Source: Coprococcus_C hominis (GTDB lineage Bacteria > Bacillota > Clostridia > Lachnospirales > Lachnospiraceae). From it: a stretch of 64,000 nt of DNA. The stretch lies in NCBI RefSeq assembly GCF_020687505.1, contig NZ_JAJEQT010000004.1, one strand, 5' to 3'. The notes below the pieces were generated by a model, which worked only from the letters and a program-made list of their open reading frames with translations, was not told where the DNA came from and made no database searches. The position numbers and the translations under genes were made by a program. Shown here in pieces: positions 35,552-44,556 of this stretch. Each line of letters begins with the position of its first letter. Within the stretch, counting starts at the first letter, position 1.

Positions 35552-35956
35552 TTATGCATTTTGTGTCTGCGTAGTTGCCGCAGCCTGTTCCTGCTCATGC
35601 AGTTCCTCCGGCGTGATTGCCGCGTTCTGTTTCTTCATGGATTCGTATAACTGCTGTGCCAGACCAAGCTTGCCCTGATCGCTGACCAGCTTTGCATACT
35701 GCTGTGCCTGCAGGTCATATGCGTAGTCTGCATATGGGTTGTCGTCCTCGTCGCTGTCAGACTTGATCGTGGATTGTACCTGCTTATACACCTGCTCGAC
35801 CAGATATGCTTCAAACTCCTTGCATGCCGCAAGCATCTCCTCATCAGTTGCTTCCGAGGAGGTTGATTTCTTGATCTGATTGGTTAAGTTGCTCGTCTGT
35901 GCCTGTGTCACATAGGATGAATAATCTTTATTTGTAAGGTTTGTGATGTTTTCCAT
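35552..35956 (-). CDS. FlgJ-like rod-binding protein, no muramidase domain
   Basis: 134 residues. The central LAACKEFEAYLVEQVYKQ with DLQAQQYAKLVSDQGKLGLAQQLYESM is the rod-binding (FlgJ N-terminal, PF10135) domain. The peptidoglycan hydrolase domain of enterobacterial FlgJ is absent, as usual in Firmicutes. It probably caps the rod during assembly. Residues 1-35 and the alanine/glutamine-rich tail are disordered. Third gene after mreB, directly behind flgG, so rod genes are grouped. Ribosome site GAGGAAAGG. Confidence 0.85.
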   Translation of the reverse strand: MENITNLTNKDYSSYVTQAQTSNLTNQIKKSTSSEATDEEMLAACKEFEAYLVEQVYKQVQSTIKSDSDEDDNPYADYAYDLQAQQYAKLVSDQGKLGLAQQLYESMKKQNAAITPEELHEQEQAAATTQTQNA

Positions 35957-35975
35957 AAGGTCACCTTTCCTCTAC

Positions 35976-36806
35976 CTAACGAAGAGCGTTAGCCTGTTGC
36001 ATCATTTCGTCGGATGCCTGAATTGCTTTGGAATTCATTTCGTATGCACGCTGTGCCACGATCAGGTTAACCATCTCATTTGCCACATCGACATTCGATG
36101 CCTCCGTGTAATACTGATGCGTCTTTGTCTGCTTCACTGCCGCATTTCCATTCTCCGCAACTGCCGCGCCACTTGCGACGGTTACCGAATAATTGTTGCT
36201 GCCTTCCTTGGAAAGACCTGCCGGATTATTAAACTGGTAAATACCAAACTTGACCGGACGTCCATTCGCATCTGTAATCACTGCTGGGTTCCCTGTACCA
36301 TCCGGGAATGCCAGAGTGCCATCCTGATTAACTACCAGATCCGTTGCCACACGATTAGATGGCAATATGATTTGATTTCCATATGCATCCAGAACCGGAT
36401 TTCCGTCAGATGTACAAAGCATGTTTCCATTTGCAACCGGCGAGATTTCAAACGAACCATCTCTTGTGTACTGCAATTCTCCACTCTCCGTGCGAATCTG
36501 GAAGAAACCATCCCCTTCCAGCGCTACACTGAACGGATTCTCCACATGCGTCAGGTTTCCCTGTGTAAATGTACTTGTAATCGCTGCCACACGGCTGCCA
36601 AGACCTACCTCTGCCGCAACCGGCTTGTTCTCGCCTGCATTATTCGTCGATGTCGACTGCAGGTTCTGATACAGCAGCGACTTAAAGCTCGCCTGCTGTG
36701 ATTTATAACCAATCGTATTAATATTTGCTACGTTATTTGCAATTGTATCTACATTGACCTGCTGTGCCCGCATACCGGATGCAGCCGTCCAAAGTGATCG
36801 CATCAT
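35976..36806 (-). CDS. flgG: Flagellar distal rod protein FlgG (FlhP-like)
   Basis: 276 residues, usual length. N-terminus LWTAASGMRAQQVNVDTIANNVANINTIGYKSQQASF is the rod/hook D0 motif, and the C-terminus VDVANEMVNLIVAQRAYEMNSKAIQASDEMMQ closes the coiled domain. In Bacillus the order mbl-flhO-flhP matches mreB-flgF-flgG here. It polymerises into the distal rod through the cell wall. 26 bases separate it from flgF; AGGAGG precedes the start. Confidence 0.9.
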   Translation of the reverse strand: MMRSLWTAASGMRAQQVNVDTIANNVANINTIGYKSQQASFKSLLYQNLQSTSTNNAGENKPVAAEVGLGSRVAAITSTFTQGNLTHVENPFSVALEGDGFFQIRTESGELQYTRDGSFEISPVANGNMLCTSDGNPVLDAYGNQIILPSNRVATDLVVNQDGTLAFPDGTGNPAVITDANGRPVKFGIYQFNNPAGLSKEGSNNYSVTVASGAAVAENGNAAVKQTKTHQYYTEASNVDVANEMVNLIVAQRAYEMNSKAIQASDEMMQQANALR

Positions 36807-36832
36807 ACGCTACTACCTCCTATTATCTTCCA

Positions 36833-37615
36833 CTATAACCGTCCGATTTCATTGACTGCCTTGTCCAAGGTCTGGTCGATCGTCTGAACCATCTTCTGAT
36901 TTGTCTCATACGCTCTTGTGACCGCGATCATATCAACCATCTCTGTGACCATATTGACATTTGACATTTCCAGATATCCCTGATTGACTGTTGCATCCGC
37001 CTGTGTCTGTACGGCGCCATTCACGGCTTCGTACATATTCTCACCATAGCTGGATAATGCGTCGTAGCTCTGAAAATCAACCAACTGCAATTTCGCAACA
37101 TACGTATTGCCAGAGTAAATTTCTCCCGCCTGATTTACGCTGATCTTGACCAGATTTGCATTCGGAATCTGTATACGATTACCGCCTTCCGCCAGCACAT
37201 AATCGCCATCCTTTGTCACAAGATAACCGTCCCTGGTTACAGTGAAATCGCCATCGCGCGTGTAGCGTGTCGTTGTCGTTCCACTCTTGTCTGTTGTGCT
37301 GATGGTAAAAAATCCGCTGCCGGATAATGCCAAATTGTACTGGTCTTCTGTCTGTCTGAAATTTCCCTGAGACATATCATAATACGTCTCTCCGATCTTC
37401 ACGCCGAGGTTCACGCCGCCGATGCCCTGCTTTATGTTCGGTCCGATCGTTGGATCGTCAATCTTGACTGCCAGCTGGCGGTCAAAAGACTGCGATGTAA
37501 CGTCCACCTTTTTGTAGCCGGTCGTGTCCGCGTTCGCCATGTTGTTTGTCACAACATCCATTCTCTTTTCCTCGTTGCGAAGTCCGGTCCATGCCGTGTA
37601 CAACCCTCTTACCAT
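36833..37615 (-). CDS. flgF: Flagellar rod protein FlgF (FlhO-like)
   Basis: 260 residues. N-terminal VRGLYTAWTGLRNEEKRMDVVTNNMANADTTGYKKVDV and C-terminal SNVNMVTEMVDMIAVTRAYETNQKMVQTIDQTLDKAVN are the rod protein D0 domain. It is a paralogue of the flgG product next door and, by position behind mreB, corresponds to FlhO/FlgF. Assignment between F and G rests on order, not on a diagnostic residue. 14 bases from mreB. Confidence 0.85.
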   Translation of the reverse strand: MVRGLYTAWTGLRNEEKRMDVVTNNMANADTTGYKKVDVTSQSFDRQLAVKIDDPTIGPNIKQGIGGVNLGVKIGETYYDMSQGNFRQTEDQYNLALSGSGFFTISTTDKSGTTTTRYTRDGDFTVTRDGYLVTKDGDYVLAEGGNRIQIPNANLVKISVNQAGEIYSGNTYVAKLQLVDFQSYDALSSYGENMYEAVNGAVQTQADATVNQGYLEMSNVNMVTEMVDMIAVTRAYETNQKMVQTIDQTLDKAVNEIGRL

Positions 37616-37629
37616 CGTTTTCCTACTTT

Positions 37630-38619
37630 CTACTTTCGCTCACTCAAAAACTCAATATACTTACCTGTACCGATTGCCACTGCAGTCAGTGGTTCCTCGG
37701 CTGTCATCGTTGTGATTCCGGTGTTCTCCTCGATCAGATCTTCGAGTCCGTGCAGCAATGCACCGCCACCAGTCAACACGATTCCACGGTCTGCGATATC
37801 AGCTGCCAGCTCTGGTGGTGTACGCTCCAATACCGAATGTACTGCATCCACGATCTGGGATGTCACCTCGCGCAGCGCCTCCTCGGTCTCATCCGAAGAT
37901 ACCGTTACCGTCTTTGGAAGTCCGGTTACCAGATTTCGTCCACGGATATCCATGGAGATATTCTCTGGTCGTTTGTAACAGGTTCCAATATTGATCTTGA
38001 TCTCCTCTGCCGAACGCTCACCGATCAACAGATTATGACGTTTCCGCATAAAACGAACGATCGCATCGTCGAAATCATCGCCCGCTACCTTGATGGACGA
38101 TGATACAACCACGCCATCCAGTGAAATAACTGCGATATCCGAAGTACCGCCTCCGATATCTACGATCATATTTCCGCATGGTCTGGAAATGTCAATACCG
38201 GCTCCGATTGCGGCTGCAACCGGCTCCTCAATGATATAGACATCTCTGGCACCCGCCTGATAGGTCGCATCCTCAACAGCACGCTTCTCTACATCCGTAA
38301 CACCGGATGGCACACATACACTAATACGTGGTCTTCTACCGAAGAAGCTCTTGCCCACTGCCTTCTGGATAAAATATTTCAACATCTTTTCTGTCGTTTT
38401 ATAATCGGAGATAACACCCTGTCTGAGCGGACGCACCGCAACGATATTCCCAGGTGTTCTTCCGAGCATCAGTCTTGCCTCTTCCCCGATTGCCATGATC
38501 TGTTCGGTATCTCTGTCATAGGCAACTACGGACGGCTCCTTCAATACGACGCCCTTTCCTTTGACATAGACTAATATACTGGCGGTTCCTAAGTCGATTC
38601 CAATGTCTGAACTTGCCAC
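37630..38619 (-). CDS. mreB: MreB/Mbl actin-like rod-shape protein
   Basis: 329 residues, GTG start with AGGAGGAAC. Actin-fold motifs are IGIDLGTASILVYVKGKG (phosphate 1), MIVDIGGGTSDIAVISL (phosphate 2), EEPVAAAIGAG and VLTGGGALLHGLEDLI (adenosine). It polymerises on the membrane and guides lateral wall synthesis. Linkage to flgF/flgG as in B. subtilis mbl-flhO-flhP suggests coordination of rod passage through the wall, and Mbl rather than MreB is the likely orthologue. It has no mreC/mreD neighbours here. Confidence 0.95.
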   Translation of the reverse strand: MASSDIGIDLGTASILVYVKGKGVVLKEPSVVAYDRDTEQIMAIGEEARLMLGRTPGNIVAVRPLRQGVISDYKTTEKMLKYFIQKAVGKSFFGRRPRISVCVPSGVTDVEKRAVEDATYQAGARDVYIIEEPVAAAIGAGIDISRPCGNMIVDIGGGTSDIAVISLDGVVVSSSIKVAGDDFDDAIVRFMRKRHNLLIGERSAEEIKINIGTCYKRPENISMDIRGRNLVTGLPKTVTVSSDETEEALREVTSQIVDAVHSVLERTPPELAADIADRGIVLTGGGALLHGLEDLIEENTGITTMTAEEPLTAVAIGTGKYIEFLSERK

Positions 38620-38653
38620 GTCTTGTTCCTCCTATCTATATATCGGAAATTTC

Positions 38654-40468
38654 CTAATTATCCTTAGCTTTTTTCATAATAATCATGGTTGCAGCGCCTC
38701 CCTGTAACCATTCAATCGGCACTTCCGTGATATCCATGATCTCGTCCAATGCTGGCACATAGCTGCACCAGTTTGTGATCTTCCGTCCGGCAATATCCTT
38801 GCGGACACCATCCATATGCTCAAATTTATCGCGCAGATTCTTCAGAATCTTGCGGCTGTCGCCACCAGTCAGATCATATCCAAGCATGTCATTGAGTGCC
38901 TTGTTGGAGAAGAATACATAACCCGTGTACAGATCCCGGATAAAAATGCCCTCATGGAAACTATTGTATGTTTCTATCAGATGTTTATTCACATTTCGCA
39001 CATTATCATCGCCATCTGCATTTTCCAGCATATTCTGGATCAGCAGAGAGATACTCTGTGAGAAACGAAGTTCTTCTTTTGTCCAGATTCGTTCCGATTT
39101 CGACTCTGCAAAAATCAAAATACCGTACAATCTTCCTTCCAGATAAATCGGATATGCGATCTCCGCCCGGAAATTATACCGCATCAGGTTGATTACATCG
39201 CGCTGTGTCATATTGGTACGGTCAAGCATACAACAGCCATTGCCGCGCTTGATCGCGTCTACCACAAGATACAAACGCTCCGGAAGCAAAGTCAATATAT
39301 CGTCACTCGGCATCTCACCGGATACATCGAAATAACTTCGCAGACTGAATGCTTTTGGATTGTCCTTGTCAAATGTATATAAGAACATGCGGTCCAAATC
39401 CATATGCAGCGCGACCTCACGCAACGTCTCGCCAATGACCTGTTCTACATCTTCGCTTAATTTGCTGTTGATCTTCGACAATGCATTGTTGACAATGCTC
39501 TGTCGTGCAAGCTCCTCACGCATCTTCTTGCCCGCGCCACGTGACTTCGCAGATTCCACAATAGAATTATAGCTTTGCAGCAGGAAATCCGATACCAGTT
39601 CTGCTGTCGTCCAATGAAGCTCGTAAATTTCCTCCAGATGCTCTGTCTCATCCGGTGTATAAGAGCCAAGCACCCAGAACCCCTGCAAATTATCACCGAC
39701 GAAGATCGGTGCCATTGCCAGCTTTCCATAACCGCCTTCCTCGCGGTCAAAGATATGTGGCTTCATCTCTGCCAGTACTTCTTCCTTCATCGTTTTGAAA
39801 AACTCTTTGTAGGTTGGCGTCTCAAACAGATCATAGAAATCACCCAGATCCGTCGCAGGTCCGACTGGTGTAGATTCCACCTTGCCATTCTCATCAACAA
39901 ACACAGAATACAAATTAGTGAGTTGTGAAAATCCACTCATGATCATTTCCATCTTCTGAATCTGCGGAATCATGCCCGGATTATCCAGCTTGCTGATTAC
40001 CAGGGATCCCGTCGGCGAAATCTGCATGCGTCTGTTTGGCTCTTCAATCGCCCGTTTGATCTCCGCCTGTTTTTCTTCTTCCTTCTCCGCAGAGATATCG
40101 CGGATATAAAACTCTACTTCATATGTATTTTCTTCTTCTGACACAACTTCGATACAGATATTGACCCGCACCTGTCGAAGCACCCCATCGTCTCCAACCA
40201 TACGATATTCGTGCACGTAATCCTGAACACGATTGTCAATCGCATTATGAATGGTCTTCATTACCATCTCACGATCCGACGGATAGATATAATCCTCGGA
40301 CAATTTCATTCCTTTGTTCAGCATCTCGACATTCATACCAATCTCGGATGCGTTCGGTGAAACATATACCAGACTGGAACCCGGCATATCGATAATATAT
40401 CGTTTTACAAGCACAATATATTTTGTCTTTTCAATCGCTTTTCTGAGGTATTTGTTTTCAATTACCAT
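38654..40468 (-). CDS. PAS-GAF-PAS cytoplasmic sensor protein without recognisable output domain
   Basis: 604 residues from the ATG at 40468, preceded by GGGGGCGAG. Residues 5-135 are a PAS domain with PAC end (LVYVSPNASEIGMNVEML, HEYRMVGDDGVLRQVRV, EFYIRDISAEKEEEK). About 165-300 resembles a PocR-like ligand domain (FSQLTNLYSVFVDENGKV, APIFVGDNLQGFWVLGS). About 325-475 is a GAF domain (VALHMDLDRMFLYTFDKD, IAYPIYLEGRLYGILIFAES). About 490-600 is a second PAS (IFIRDLYTGYVFFSNKALNDML). No histidine kinase, GGDEF, HTH or phosphatase follows. No membrane segments. It lies 34 bases upstream of mreB and could link a signal to envelope or flagellar genes by protein contact. Confidence 0.7.
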   Translation of the reverse strand: MVIENKYLRKAIEKTKYIVLVKRYIIDMPGSSLVYVSPNASEIGMNVEMLNKGMKLSEDYIYPSDREMVMKTIHNAIDNRVQDYVHEYRMVGDDGVLRQVRVNICIEVVSEEENTYEVEFYIRDISAEKEEEKQAEIKRAIEEPNRRMQISPTGSLVISKLDNPGMIPQIQKMEMIMSGFSQLTNLYSVFVDENGKVESTPVGPATDLGDFYDLFETPTYKEFFKTMKEEVLAEMKPHIFDREEGGYGKLAMAPIFVGDNLQGFWVLGSYTPDETEHLEEIYELHWTTAELVSDFLLQSYNSIVESAKSRGAGKKMREELARQSIVNNALSKINSKLSEDVEQVIGETLREVALHMDLDRMFLYTFDKDNPKAFSLRSYFDVSGEMPSDDILTLLPERLYLVVDAIKRGNGCCMLDRTNMTQRDVINLMRYNFRAEIAYPIYLEGRLYGILIFAESKSERIWTKEELRFSQSISLLIQNMLENADGDDNVRNVNKHLIETYNSFHEGIFIRDLYTGYVFFSNKALNDMLGYDLTGGDSRKILKNLRDKFEHMDGVRKDIAGRKITNWCSYVPALDEIMDITEVPIEWLQGGAATMIIMKKAKDN

Positions 40469-40513
40469 GCCACTCGCCCCCTTATCGTATCGTAAAGCCT
40501 CGGTATCTAATAA

Positions 40514-40540
40514 GGCTGTCACACGCAATGTGCGACAGCC
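40514..40540 (-). terminator. Terminator of the DivIVA-like gene
   Basis: Minus strand: arms 40530-40540 and 40514-40524 (GGCTGTCGCAC / GTGTGACAGCC, one G-U pair) with a 5-base loop, then TTATTAG. The T-tract is weak. Confidence 0.65.
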
Positions 40541-40566
40541 CCGTCTATACTGCTTTCTGAATCGGA

Positions 40567-41454
40567 CTAATTGTTGCTGATCTCAGGGAATGCCTGATCT
40601 GCAACCTTAATCGTATTGTCTACGGAAATAACTACATTATCAAGTGCTGCTTTCATCTGTGCCATATATTCGCTTACACTCTCGCACTCACGCTTCACAG
40701 ACATACGTGTATTGTATGCCTCTGTTCTTGCCTGATTCCGCATCTCCTCACACTCTGCAGTTGCCTCTGCGCGCATATTTGCACAGGTTTCCTCTGTATG
40801 ATCGTTCAAAGACTGACATGCGCTCTCCGTCTCTGCACGCAGGTTGTCTGTCTCTTCTCTTGTCTCACGCTTCACGCGCTCACACTCTGCATATGTGGAT
40901 TCCTTGCGCTCCTGACATTTGCTCTTTGTCTCTGCATCGAGTCTCTCACAGGCTGCAACTGTCTCTGCATGCATACGCTGGCACTCTGCGGTTGTCTCCT
41001 CTGACATCTGACGGCAGGCATCACTTGTCTCCTGTGTCAGTCTGTCGCATTCTTCCTCTGTCTTTGCGCGCAGCTCCCCGCACTCCTTCTGTGTCTGCTT
41101 TGTCAATGCATCTGCACTCTCACGTGCCTCCAGCAAAGTTCTGGAAATTGACTCGTAACGGCTCGCTGACTCTTCTTCTCTTGTCTCGTACGCTGTCATC
41201 TTGTCACGGAGCTGTGTCACTTCTACCTGCAGCTCATCGTTTACCTTCTTGAGGTTCTCGATCGTGCTGGAAGATTCGTTCAAGTTAACCTCTCTCATCG
41301 TGTGGAGATTCTTTACTGTCTCTGACAGCTTCAATACGTTTGCCTTTAAATCTGCAACCTCTTTCTCGTGTTCTGCTGTCAATTCGTCTATATAATTTTC
41401 TACTGCCTTCTTGTCATATCCACCAAACGATGTGGTCTTCAACGTTACATCCAT
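40567..41454 (-). CDS. DivIVA-like coiled-coil protein with hendecad cysteine lattice
   Basis: 295 residues from the ATG at 41454, preceded by AAAGGAG. The N-terminus TTSFGGYDKKAVENYIDEL resembles the DivIVA lipid-binding domain (GYD..eV..yld). Residues 25-110 are heptad coiled coil. Residues 125-267 are thirteen consecutive 11-residue units with consensus C-x-x-L/M-x-x-E-T-x-x-x. Cysteines stand at 125, 136, 147, 158, 169, 180, 191, 213, 224, 235 and 257; the lattice positions 202 and 246 have Thr and Ala. The protein has no other cysteine. An 11-residue period gives a right-handed or straight coiled coil with one cysteine stripe, suited to disulphide, metal or lipid attachment. It has its own extended -10 promoter and terminator, so it is a single-gene unit. 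Function unknown; a polar or septal scaffold is a guess. Confidence 0.8.
   Translation of the reverse strand: MDVTLKTTSFGGYDKKAVENYIDELTAEHEKEVADLKANVLKLSETVKNLHTMREVNLNESSSTIENLKKVNDELQVEVTQLRDKMTAYETREEESASRYESISRTLLEARESADALTKQTQKECGELRAKTEEECDRLTQETSDACRQMSEETTAECQRMHAETVAACERLDAETKSKCQERKESTYAECERVKRETREETDNLRAETESACQSLNDHTEETCANMRAEATAECEEMRNQARTEAYNTRMSVKRECESVSEYMAQMKAALDNVVISVDNTIKVADQAFPEISNN
40654..41082 (-). repeat. Thirteen 33-bp coding repeats (11-residue units)
   Basis: This segment encodes residues 125-267 of the DivIVA-like protein. Each 33-bp unit begins with the cysteine codon except units 8 and 12. DNA copies have diverged while the protein period is kept exactly, with no insertion or loss, which suggests structural constraint. 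Confidence 0.8.
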
Positions 41455-41499
41455 TCTGCAATTCTCCTTTCGAATGTCCATTATCCAATATGTTTCTTA

Positions 41500-41508
41500 A
41501 TTATATCA
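41500..41508 (-). promoter_or_regulatory. Extended -10 promoter of the DivIVA-like gene
   Basis: Minus-strand TGATATAAT: perfect TATAAT (41505-41500) with the TG extension one base upstream. A -35 is not evident. Leader about 40 nt. Confidence 0.65.
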
Positions 41509-41652
41509 TAAGAACTTCGTTTATGCATCATTTTTTTACACGGGATTTATGATTAACAATCTATATACAAATTACTTTAACGGACGTTTGAATTGACGAT
41601 AATGGTTCACTCCGGGACCGCATTAAAAGGTTTAATAAAAAGTATGTGTGTA

Positions 41653-41682
41653 TTGATATTTGCTTTCACTTTATGATACACT
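41653..41682 (+). promoter_or_regulatory. Possible SigA promoter of the lipoprotein gene
   Basis: TTGATA (41653-41658), 18 bases, TACACT (41677-41682). Moderate match; the surrounding AT-rich sequence offers alternatives such as TATGAT at 41672. Confidence 0.4.
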
Positions 41683-41728
41683 AAGGGTATGTTTAATCAT
41701 ATAAAAATTATTACGAGGTGATCTTTAA

Positions 41729-42445
41729 ATGAACTTTTTCATGAAAATTCATGCAAAAAAATACAAACGATTTTCTCTTTTGCCGATTTGTATGCTGTTA
41801 ATTTTTTCATTAACCGCATGTACAGCGAATGTGGAGAAGCGGTATCAGACCTACATCAAGAGTTTGATCGCAATCAATTATCTTGGTGCAACCAAGGATT
41901 ACATTGCGGCGTCCGGTGCCAATCAGGAGGATGCAGATGCCCTTTATCAGGCAAACATTGACCTGCTCACTGACAATATCCTCACCTATTACAGTGTGAA
42001 TATTGACGATGCGCCAGAGATGCGGGAGCAGTTCGAGTCTCTTGCCAAAAATATTTACAGCAAGGTTAATTACAAGGTAGATAAAGCAAGAAAAGACGGC
42101 AGTGTTTATCTGGTAGATGTCACGATTTACCCGATCAACCTGTTCGCACAGACCTCTTCTGAAGTAACTGCTTATGTCGACACATTTAACAACGATGTGA
42201 AGGCTGGAACTTATAACGATTATTCTCTCACTGATTACGAAACATTATTCTCGCAGGGCTTGATTGACATCCTGAATGCCGGTTGTGAAAATATGAGTTA
42301 TGCCGACCCGCAAGTTATAACTGTTGAAATTATTGAAGATGGAAATAAATATTACATCAGCGACCGCGATTTCATGCAGATTGATGCTGCTATGATCAGT
42401 TCCGCAATCGTGACTGAGACTGCAACTTCAACAGATGCGAATTAA
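41729..42445 (+). CDS. Predicted lipoprotein of unknown function
   Basis: 238 residues. A basic N-terminus (KIHAKKYKRF), hydrophobic stretch LLPICMLLIFSL and lipobox LTAC give a type II signal; the mature protein starts at Cys31 and would be tethered to the outer face of the membrane. The mature part is acidic and helical (MREQFESLAKNIYSKVNYKV, ITVEIIEDGNKYYISD) and resembles small DUF-type lipoproteins of Lachnospiraceae that I cannot name. It is one of only two plus-strand genes, divergent from the DivIVA-like gene and convergent with metG, from which a bidirectional terminator separates it. Ribosome site GAGGTGA. Confidence 0.85.
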   Translation: MNFFMKIHAKKYKRFSLLPICMLLIFSLTACTANVEKRYQTYIKSLIAINYLGATKDYIAASGANQEDADALYQANIDLLTDNILTYYSVNIDDAPEMREQFESLAKNIYSKVNYKVDKARKDGSVYLVDVTIYPINLFAQTSSEVTAYVDTFNNDVKAGTYNDYSLTDYETLFSQGLIDILNAGCENMSYADPQVITVEIIEDGNKYYISDRDFMQIDAAMISSAIVTETATSTDAN

Positions 42446-42486
42446 ATAATGAAGCATGCAGGTAATATATGAAACAACATATAAAA

Positions 42487-42517
42487 ACGACCGATTGGTT
42501 TTAAACCAACCGGTCGT
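42487..42517. terminator. Bidirectional terminator between the lipoprotein gene and metG
   Basis: Arms 42487-42500 and 42504-42517 form a 14-bp stem (ACGACCG..TTGGTT type, one mismatch that is a G-U pair on the minus strand). TTTTT follows on the plus side and AAAAA precedes it, so it can serve both convergent genes. Confidence 0.9.
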
Positions 42518-42541
42518 TTTTGATATATTATTTTATTATTC

Positions 42542-44530
42542 CTAGCTGATCATTGCTCCAGCCGGCATATCCTTCTCTGCGGTAAGCAGTGCCAGATTTC
42601 CATCGAAATCCTCTGCACAAAGAAGCATACCTTCGGATAACACACCTGCAAGCTTTGTCGGCTTCAGGTTCGTGATAACAACAACCTTCTTACCAACCAT
42701 CTGCTCTGGTGTATAGTAATGCTTGATTCCTGATACGATCTGCAGGGTTCTGCCCTGTACCTTTACCTGTGAGCAAAGCAGCTTCTTGGACTTTGCAACT
42801 TCCTCACAGGAGATGATCTCACCCATCTGCAACTGCATACGGCTAAACTCATCAATTGTGATCTCTTCTTTCACTACAGCATCAAGTGTAGGAATCTCAA
42901 CCTTTTCTTCCTTCTTTGCCTTCTTCTCCGGCTTTGGCTCTTCTTCAACCACTTTGGATGGGAAACGCTTCTCGATCTCCTCGAGCATCTTTGGTGCATC
43001 GATTCTTGCGAAGAGAATCTCCGGCTGATCCGTTACCTTATTCCCGGATGGATACAGGCCAAAGTTCGAAAGTTCTGTCACACGACGCTTTTCTGCATTG
43101 AGCTGCTTTAAGATCTTCTCAGACGTCTCCGGCATATATGGCTCCAGAAGGCTTGCGCCAACCACGATGCTCTCTACCAGATTGTAAAGAACGGTGTTCA
43201 GACGATCTGCATTCTCCGGATCCTTGGCAAGTGCCCAAGGCATTGTCTCATCGATATACTTATTGCAACGCTTAAACAAAGCGAAGATCTCTGTGATCGC
43301 ATCTGCCACGCGGAGCTTGTCCATGCATGCATTTACACGGAGTCTGGTGTCGGTTACAACAGCCTTCAAGTCATCATCGACCGGCTCATGTGCACCGGCA
43401 TTTGTCACAACGCCATCAAAATATTTATTCGACATGGAAATCGTACGGTTCACGAGGTTTCCAAGTGTATTTGCAAGTTCTGAATTGATACGCTCAATCA
43501 CAAGCTCCCATGAAATAACACCATCGTTCTCAAATGGCATCTCATGCAACAGGAAGTAGCGGACCGCATCCACGCCGAACAAATCTACCATATCATCTGC
43601 ATAGATTACATTTCCACGGGACTTACTCATCTTTCCATCACTCTGGATGAGCCAAGGATGTCCGAACACCTGCTTCGGAAGCGGCTCGCCAAGCGCCATG
43701 AGGATACATGGCCAGTAAATGGTATGGAAACGGATGATATCCTTGCCGATCAGATGCAGATCTGCAGGCCAGTAACGATGGTACAATTCGTCCGAATTGC
43801 CATCCACATCATAGCCAAGACCTGTGATATAGTTGGTCAACGCGTCGATCCATACATATACGATATGTCCCGGATCAAAATCTACAGGAATACCCCATTT
43901 GAAGGATGTTCTTGATACGCACAGATCCTGCAGTCCCGGAAGGAGGAAGTTGTTCATCATCTCGTTCTTGCGGGACTCCGGCTGGATAAAGTCCGGATGT
44001 GTATTGATATGCTCGATCAGACGGTCAGCGTATTTGCTGAGCTTGAAGAAATATGCTTCTTCCTTTGCCGGCTGTACCTCACGGCCACAGTCCGGGCATT
44101 TGCCGTCCACAAGCTGTGCTTTCGTGAAGAAGGATTCACAAGGTGTACAGTACATGCCTTCGTACTGACCCTTGTAGATATCGCCCTGATCGTATAATTT
44201 CTTGAAAATCTTCTGTACCTGCTTCTCATGATAATCGTCCGTTGTACGGATGAATTTGTCGTAAGAAGTGTTCATCAGATCCCAGATACGCTTGATCTCA
44301 GCCGATGTCTCATCCACGAATTCCTTCGGTGTGGAGAGATTCTCAAATGCTTTAATCTCGATCTTCTGACCATGTTCGTCAGTTCCTGTCTGGAAACGTA
44401 CGTCGTATCCGACGTATCTCTTGTATCTGGCAATGCTGTCTGCAAGTACAACCTCATACGTATTGCCTATATGAGGCTTACCAGATGTGTATGCGATTGC
44501 GGTTGTAATGTAGTACGGTTTTTTAGGCAT
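42542..44530 (-). CDS. metG: Methionyl-tRNA synthetase
   Basis: 662 residues, the long form with a C-terminal tRNA-binding/dimerisation domain. Motifs are AYTSGKPHIGNTYEV (HIGH), the zinc pairs CTPCESFF and CPDCGRE, SDGKMSKSRGN (KMSKS) and the anticodon domain. Residues 555-662 are an OB-fold (QLQMGEIISCEEVAKSKKLLCSQVKV, VVITNLKPTKLAGVLSEGM). It charges tRNA-Met. A lysine/glutamate-rich linker (about 520-545) joins the parts. It lies 26 bases downstream of murA and is probably co-transcribed. Confidence 0.97.
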   Translation of the reverse strand: MPKKPYYITTAIAYTSGKPHIGNTYEVVLADSIARYKRYVGYDVRFQTGTDEHGQKIEIKAFENLSTPKEFVDETSAEIKRIWDLMNTSYDKFIRTTDDYHEKQVQKIFKKLYDQGDIYKGQYEGMYCTPCESFFTKAQLVDGKCPDCGREVQPAKEEAYFFKLSKYADRLIEHINTHPDFIQPESRKNEMMNNFLLPGLQDLCVSRTSFKWGIPVDFDPGHIVYVWIDALTNYITGLGYDVDGNSDELYHRYWPADLHLIGKDIIRFHTIYWPCILMALGEPLPKQVFGHPWLIQSDGKMSKSRGNVIYADDMVDLFGVDAVRYFLLHEMPFENDGVISWELVIERINSELANTLGNLVNRTISMSNKYFDGVVTNAGAHEPVDDDLKAVVTDTRLRVNACMDKLRVADAITEIFALFKRCNKYIDETMPWALAKDPENADRLNTVLYNLVESIVVGASLLEPYMPETSEKILKQLNAEKRRVTELSNFGLYPSGNKVTDQPEILFARIDAPKMLEEIEKRFPSKVVEEEPKPEKKAKKEEKVEIPTLDAVVKEEITIDEFSRMQLQMGEIISCEEVAKSKKLLCSQVKVQGRTLQIVSGIKHYYTPEQMVGKKVVVITNLKPTKLAGVLSEGMLLCAEDFDGNLALLTAEKDMPAGAMIS

Positions 44531-44556
44531 ATGAAACCCCTCCCTTATTTTTGTTT

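Noticed and set aside
38640..38661. CCGATAT (38646-38640) with TAAG 16 bases upstream, before mreB, as a SigD promoter
   Set aside because: The start site would fall inside the ribosome site of mreB, leaving almost no leader, and the -35 is off consensus. Read-through from the PAS/GAF gene is more likely.
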